Source: UBA3478 sp049596955
GTDB lineage: Bacteria; Bacteroidota; Bacteroidia; Flavobacteriales; Flavobacteriaceae
Assembly (NCBI GenBank): GCA_049596955.1
Contig: JBMYMD010000008.1
Location: 21,210-85,209, forward strand
Length of the DNA stretch: 64,000 nucleotides
Direction: 5' to 3'
The notes beneath the pieces were generated by a model. That model was not told where the DNA came from, ran no database searches, and saw only the letters and a program-made list of their open reading frames with translations. The number at the start of each line of letters is the position of its first letter. Position 1 is the first letter of the stretch. Positions 59,845 through 64,000 of the stretch are shown piece by piece. Made by a program: the position numbers and the translations under genes.

Positions 59845-62697
59845 TTACTCTACCTTGATTTCAGTGGATGAAGTCATCCCGTCAGGTGAAACAATACTGT
59901 AAGTGTAGGTTCCTTTAGAAAGAAAAGACATTCCGTTTGAGGCTTTTGCAGGTTTCTTACCCTTGGCGGTTTCATAGTTTTGCATTCCTTTTTCTGATAG
60001 ACTTAGGTCGTACTTCAAATAGTGTAAGCCTGAACTTAAATCAAGAGCGTCTTGCATTAATTCCACTCCGTCTTTATCTTTTAGACTAACCACATAGGTA
60101 GATGCATTTTTGAGATAAACGGGAATATCAATGCTTGGTACATAGGCTTCAGACCAGGTCGACCAACTCATCCCCCATCTTCTATTAGACTTGACGGGAC
60201 TTACCTTAAAGAAATGAACATTCTTATCCATTATGCTTGGACTCAGCGCTTCTATATGTTCAATATTGAGTCTGTAGATACTCCTTCCGTGAGTTCCAAC
60301 TAATAAATCTTTTGCCTCGGGCTGAATGACCAGGTCGTGAACCGCCACCTCAGGAATACCCTGCTGTAAACTTTCCCATGAGGCTCCCCGATCAACAGAC
60401 ACGTAAACGCCGTTGTCTGTGCCAATAAATAAGACCGATTCGTTGTGTGGGTCTTCGAGTATTACGTTAGCAGGAGACATCGGAATGTCCTGCGCAATTT
60501 GTCTCCAAGTGTTTCCGTAGTCTTCACTGACATAAGCGTAAACACTAAAGTCATCCCATCGATATCCATTTAAGCTGAGATATACTCTTGATGGGCTGTG
60601 TTTTGAAGCAGCCACTCGGCTTACCCAAAGGTTTTGAGGGAGGTTTTCTGAGAGCAGCGTCCAATTCTTTCCACCGTCTCGTGTGAGCTGAACAAGGCCG
60701 TCATCACTACCGGTATAAATGGTTCCAAAATCAAAAATAGATTCGCTAATTGTGGTAATTGTTCCAAAAGCTACATTCCCCTTTCTTCCTCCTGCTGTTA
60801 AATCTTCAGATAAATTGGTCCAATTGTCCCCTTGATCCATAGATCGGTGCAGTTTATTACTACCCATATAGAGCACGTCTTGATTGTGACTTGAGAGTAA
60901 AATAGGAGTTTGCCAGTTGAAGCGATAGGGAGATTCTCCCAAACTGTGTTTTGGGGTGATGAACTTTCTTGAATTATCAGCTAAATTGAGTCGATAGTAG
61001 TTTCCAAATTGAAGGCCGGTATATACGATGTTAGCGTTTCTATTGTCAATTTGAACCTGCATTCCATCTCCTCCCATGATTCGTTTCCAAGGGTTTTGCC
61101 CTTCACTCAACCACCTGCGATTTGTCGGACTGTTATGCGGTGCTTTCCAGACCCCATTATCCTGAAGTCCACCATAGACCTGATAAGGTTTTTGGTGGTC
61201 AACATTGATGGCATAGAATTGACCAACAGCTGGAGTATTGGCAATCATCCAATCTTCACCGTCGTTATAGGTAATGTTCACCCCGCCGTCATTTCCATTG
61301 ATGATATGTCCAGATTTATTGGGGTTCACCCAAATGGCATGGTGATCTGAATGCACATTCTCTTTTCCAATAGCGGAGAAGGTTTTACCCCCATCATCAC
61401 TTCTTATAATCGGCACACCCGCTAAGTAAATCTTATCTGTATTAGAAGGGTCTACGGTTACTTGAGCAAAATAATAGCCGTAACTAAAAAACAGACCGTC
61501 TAAATAATCTTCGTGCGTTTTCGTAAAAGTCGTTCCGCCGTCAGTAGACTTATACAATTCTGCCCCAACTACAGGGGTGTCAAACAACATCGAATTTGCA
61601 TCTTCAAGAAATAGAGCAACGTCCTTAGGGCTGGCCTTACCTGCTTTTACCATTTGCTTGACACTTGCAGCCTTGTAGATTGCCGGAAACCTATTTTGAC
61701 GTAAAAAAGCGTTGAGTTTTTTGTCGTCAAGGGCTAAAAAATCAGCAGTCGACATGCTTTTAAAATCATCCTTTTCCAATGAAGAACTCGTCGATTCTTG
61801 TCCTTCAGCTTTTGGTCTTCTAAATTGAGAATCGTGAATGGCAAAAACGGTATTGGCGTCGGTAACGGCTAATCCAATTCTACCAACTCCAGTTCCAGTA
61901 GGAAAACCACTTTCCTCTGTGGTAATTAGCGTCCATGTATTACCAGCATCTGCACTCTTGTAAATTCCCGATCCCGATCCACTTCCGTCAAAGTTCCAAG
62001 CTTTTCGGTCTTTTTGCCAACTCGCTGCATACATGACATTAAAATCTTCAGGAGCATGGGCAAGGTCAATGATTCCAGTTGAGTCGTTGACGTATAAGGT
62101 TTGCATCCAATCTACACCTCCATTAGTTGAACTAAAGACTCCTCGGTTTGGATTATTAGAGTACAAATGGCCGACAGAACCAACCACAATATGCTCAGCA
62201 TTTTCGGGATTAATGACAATTCGTCCAATATGATGGGAGTCTTCTAAACCTAAGAAAGTCCAATTTTCTCCATTATCGGTAGATTTATAGAGCCCTGTTC
62301 CCGCATACGATGATCGTGAAGAATTGTTTTCTCCTGTACCCACGTAAATTGTTCTGCTCTCCCAATGCACGGCAATATCCCCAACATTTTGTGTAGGGGC
62401 GTTATCAAAGATGGGATTGAAAGATATACCATTATCTGTAGTATGCCATACACCAGCAGTAGCGTAGGCTACATAGAATTCTGTAGGGTCATTTTCATTA
62501 ACTGCTAAGTCTACAACACGGCCACTCATGATGCTTGGGCCAATGTTTTCAAAGGATAAGGACTTAAACTTAGAAGTGCTTAAGTATTGGGTTTTGGCTT
62601 GAATTGCACTCAGTAGATCTTCTCCTGATGTAGCGTTTTGTTGTGCCACCATAACACCTATACAGCACATGGTGAAACAAGTTATCAGCTTTTTCAT
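59845..62697 (-). CDS. Secreted BNR/VPS10-like propeller protein
   Basis: A signal peptide (MKKLITCFTMCCIGVMVAQQ) leads a 950-residue protein with about ten Asp-box (BNR) motifs of the form S-D-G-TW: STDNGENWTF, STNGGVDWMQ, SADAGNTWTL, STDGGTTFTK, SDDGGKTFSA, SMDQGDNWTN, TRDGGKNWTL, SEDYGNTWRQ and SVDRGASWES. These form one or two large beta-propellers. The family is often labelled glycosyl hydrolase without proof. The C-terminus (residues about 860-950) is a small beta domain and no clear T9SS tail is visible. It is divergent from a sensor-like gene over 66 bp. Confidence 0.88.
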   Translation of the reverse strand: MKKLITCFTMCCIGVMVAQQNATSGEDLLSAIQAKTQYLSTSKFKSLSFENIGPSIMSGRVVDLAVNENDPTEFYVAYATAGVWHTTDNGISFNPIFDNAPTQNVGDIAVHWESRTIYVGTGENNSSRSSYAGTGLYKSTDNGENWTFLGLEDSHHIGRIVINPENAEHIVVGSVGHLYSNNPNRGVFSSTNGGVDWMQTLYVNDSTGIIDLAHAPEDFNVMYAASWQKDRKAWNFDGSGSGSGIYKSADAGNTWTLITTEESGFPTGTGVGRIGLAVTDANTVFAIHDSQFRRPKAEGQESTSSSLEKDDFKSMSTADFLALDDKKLNAFLRQNRFPAIYKAASVKQMVKAGKASPKDVALFLEDANSMLFDTPVVGAELYKSTDGGTTFTKTHEDYLDGLFFSYGYYFAQVTVDPSNTDKIYLAGVPIIRSDDGGKTFSAIGKENVHSDHHAIWVNPNKSGHIINGNDGGVNITYNDGEDWMIANTPAVGQFYAINVDHQKPYQVYGGLQDNGVWKAPHNSPTNRRWLSEGQNPWKRIMGGDGMQVQIDNRNANIVYTGLQFGNYYRLNLADNSRKFITPKHSLGESPYRFNWQTPILLSSHNQDVLYMGSNKLHRSMDQGDNWTNLSEDLTAGGRKGNVAFGTITTISESIFDFGTIYTGSDDGLVQLTRDGGKNWTLLSENLPQNLWVSRVAASKHSPSRVYLSLNGYRWDDFSVYAYVSEDYGNTWRQIAQDIPMSPANVILEDPHNESVLFIGTDNGVYVSVDRGASWESLQQGIPEVAVHDLVIQPEAKDLLVGTHGRSIYRLNIEHIEALSPSIMDKNVHFFKVSPVKSNRRWGMSWSTWSEAYVPSIDIPVYLKNASTYVVSLKDKDGVELMQDALDLSSGLHYLKYDLSLSEKGMQNYETAKGKKPAKASNGMSFLSKGTYTYSIVSPDGMTSSTEIKVE

Positions 62698-62734
62698 ATA
62701 TGTCTTAAATTAGTAGTTTTTAAAGATAAGAATT

Positions 62735-62742
62735 CAAATTTA
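62735..62742 (-). promoter_or_regulatory. Promoter -7 box for the BNR gene
   Basis: Minus-strand TAAATTTG matches TAnnTTTG, 37 nt before the ATG. It lies in the 66-bp divergent gap. TATCTTTA at 62719-62726 is an alternative. Confidence 0.5.
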
Positions 62743-62763
62743 TCTCCAAAGTAAAAGCTCAAG

Positions 62764-64000
62764 ATGTATAAATCTTATATCAATAGTAAGGCAGTAGTCT
62801 ATTCTTTAGTACTCGCGGTATTTTTTGTGTTTTCCCTTCAGGGACAAACCGCAGTACCGGTTCAAAACTACAGCCCTACATCATTGCCGCTTAATCCACA
62901 AAACTGGTCGATTGTTCAGGGCGCTAATAACAAGATTTATACGGCTAGTGATAACAAGCTCATTGAGTTTGATGGTGTCAATTGGAATGAATACCCTTCT
63001 GCTAATGGCTCACAGATAAGATCTTTACTCGCCGCAGAGGAGTTGATTTATGCTGGCGCTTATATGGATTTTGGCTTTTGGAAAGCAAATCAACAGGGAG
63101 TTTTAGAGTACACTTCAATAGTTCAAAAAAACGGCATCGATTTAAAAGCAGACGAACAGTTTTGGGATGTCAAATTATTTTACGGCTCCATTATATTTAG
63201 GTCTTTAGATCGAGTCTATATCTATAACCCCAGCACTTCTTCTGTAGATTGGATAGAGGCTTCTTTCGACAGAGGCTTGCTATTTTTGATCGATTCAAAT
63301 ATTATTTTTCAGACCGATGAAGGGCTGTTTTATATACGAGACGGTAAAAAACAATTGTACACTAATGTACCTTCAGATGTCGGGGTTATTTTAGGAATTT
63401 TTGATTTTGAAGATCAAATTTTTGCTGTTAATCAGTCTGCTCAAGTCTTTGAACTAAGAGAGAATCAATGGTTACTTAACCGGTCTTTGCTCAGCACTTT
63501 ACCGAGTAACGCTTTATTTAATGTCAATTATGACAATGACAAGGGCATTTTGAACTTGGGTTCTGTAGATGAAGGCTTAATACGCATTGATTTAAACACC
63601 AAATCGATGTCTAATTTTAATCGATCTAATGGCTTGCAAGACAATACCGTTTTAAATTCCTTTAGCGACAATCAATCTGGTCTATGGCTGGCCTTAAATT
63701 ACGGAGTGAGTCGTATAGATTTCGGGTCTAAGATTTTAGAGTATCAAGATTCAGCTTCACAGTTAGGAGCTGTCTACAAAGCTATTGATTTTGAGAACTA
63801 TCGTTATCTGGCTACCAATAGTGGACTCTTTGTCAAACGACTAAATAGCACTGAAGACTATGAGTTCATTGAAGGCAGTCAAGGTCAAGTTTGGAACCTT
63901 CAGAACATTAACGATGAGCTTTTTATGGGGCATGACAAAGGGGGATTCTTGGTTAAAGGCAGGACTATTGAGCGCATTACCCAGGTATTGGGAACATGGG
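62764..64000 (+). CDS. Propeller-type sensor/transcription regulator, partial
   Basis: From the ATG at 62764 the frame stays open to the window edge (412 residues seen). A signal peptide (YSLVLAVFFVFSLQGQ) is followed by AVPVQNYSPTSLPLNPQNWSIVQGANNKIYTASDN-like sequence and propeller repeats (LLAAEELIYAGAYMDFGFW). This is the pattern of flavobacterial proteins with a periplasmic two-component-regulator propeller, a Y_Y_Y domain and a C-terminal LuxR-type HTH. The membrane and HTH parts would lie beyond position 64000, so the regulatory call is inference. It is divergent from the BNR gene. Confidence 0.72.
   Translation, partial: MYKSYINSKAVVYSLVLAVFFVFSLQGQTAVPVQNYSPTSLPLNPQNWSIVQGANNKIYTASDNKLIEFDGVNWNEYPSANGSQIRSLLAAEELIYAGAYMDFGFWKANQQGVLEYTSIVQKNGIDLKADEQFWDVKLFYGSIIFRSLDRVYIYNPSTSSVDWIEASFDRGLLFLIDSNIIFQTDEGLFYIRDGKKQLYTNVPSDVGVILGIFDFEDQIFAVNQSAQVFELRENQWLLNRSLLSTLPSNALFNVNYDNDKGILNLGSVDEGLIRIDLNTKSMSNFNRSNGLQDNTVLNSFSDNQSGLWLALNYGVSRIDFGSKILEYQDSASQLGAVYKAIDFENYRYLATNSGLFVKRLNSTEDYEFIEGSQGQVWNLQNINDELFMGHDKGGFLVKGRTIERITQVLGTW

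Noticed and set aside
61009..61350. Plus-strand frame of 113 residues in the BNR gene
   Set aside because: Antisense shadow of the propeller repeats, no start context.
59845..62697. Calling the BNR protein a sialidase or glycosyl hydrolase
   Set aside because: Asp boxes show the propeller fold only; no catalytic Arg triad or Tyr/Glu pair could be identified.
1..64000. tRNA, rRNA, CRISPR, insertion sequence or prophage
   Set aside because: None was visible. Intergenic space is too short for most, and I saw no regular spacer array, transposase or integrase.

Overview
The window is a compact, AT-rich stretch of a chromosome from a member of the Bacteroidota, almost certainly a flavobacterium (Flavobacteriaceae or a close relative). 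Several things point there: gliding and type IX secretion (T9SS) proteins (a PorW/SprE-like lipoprotein, GldH, a giant SprB-repeat adhesin with a T9SS-style signal peptide), the atpB-E-F-H-A-G order without atpD/atpC, an SdhC of the five-helix cytochrome b558 type, many family-typical lipoproteins (DUF4837, DUF4292) and repeated TAnnTTTG promoter boxes, the Bacteroidota -7 element. I see no rRNA, tRNA, insertion sequence, prophage or CRISPR. No gene-free stretch exceeds 300 bases. The two longest gaps are 47082-47336 and 59572-59844.

Layout. 1-5314 (minus) is most of a giant repetitive cell-surface protein, interrupted by a 100-N assembly gap. 5.4-9.6 kb carries glnS, a stomatin/Band 7 protein and gltX. 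9.6-12.7 kb is ybeY-mnmG-methyltransferase, with two parS-like centromere sites that suggest the chromosome origin domain. 12.7-14.2 kb holds DoxX-like and DNA polymerase III delta-prime genes. 14.4-23.1 kb runs through pgk, a LysM lytic transglycosylase, a DUF4837 lipoprotein, tatA, and then an overlapping operon M23 peptidase-GH3-UDP-sugar epimerase-purD. 23.1-29.2 kb has DUF6341, DUF4254, a GT9 glycosyltransferase, patatin, a ferredoxin-type reductase and an ABC exporter pair. 29.2-37.7 kb links porW/sprE, a bactofilin and the F-type ATP synthase genes. 37.8-45.7 kb carries envelope and housekeeping genes: flippase, dut, nucleotidyltransferase, DUF4292, EnvC-like, thioesterase, an HU-SPOR protein and dprA. 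45.7-50.6 kb has trpS, an orphan protein, a maleate-isomerase-like plus YrdC-like pair, plsC and recA. 50.7-56.1 kb is a five-gene run: RicT-like, gldH, PBP1A, and two CoA-transferase subunits. 56.1-59.6 kb is sdhCAB. The right end holds a 950-residue BNR-propeller protein divergent from a truncated propeller sensor/regulator.

Functionally the window is mostly core: translation (three aminoacyl-tRNA synthetases, YbeY, MnmG), energy (ATP synthase, succinate dehydrogenase, PGK), envelope building and remodelling, and the gliding/T9SS apparatus. There is no clear mobile or defence island. The observations most worth pursuing are the paired parS sites, the sizing of the assembly gap to 147 bp, promoter boxes placed so close to ATG that leaderless mRNAs are expected, the maleate-isomerase/YrdC-like pair, the HU-SPOR membrane protein, and the hairpin between atpE and atpF.
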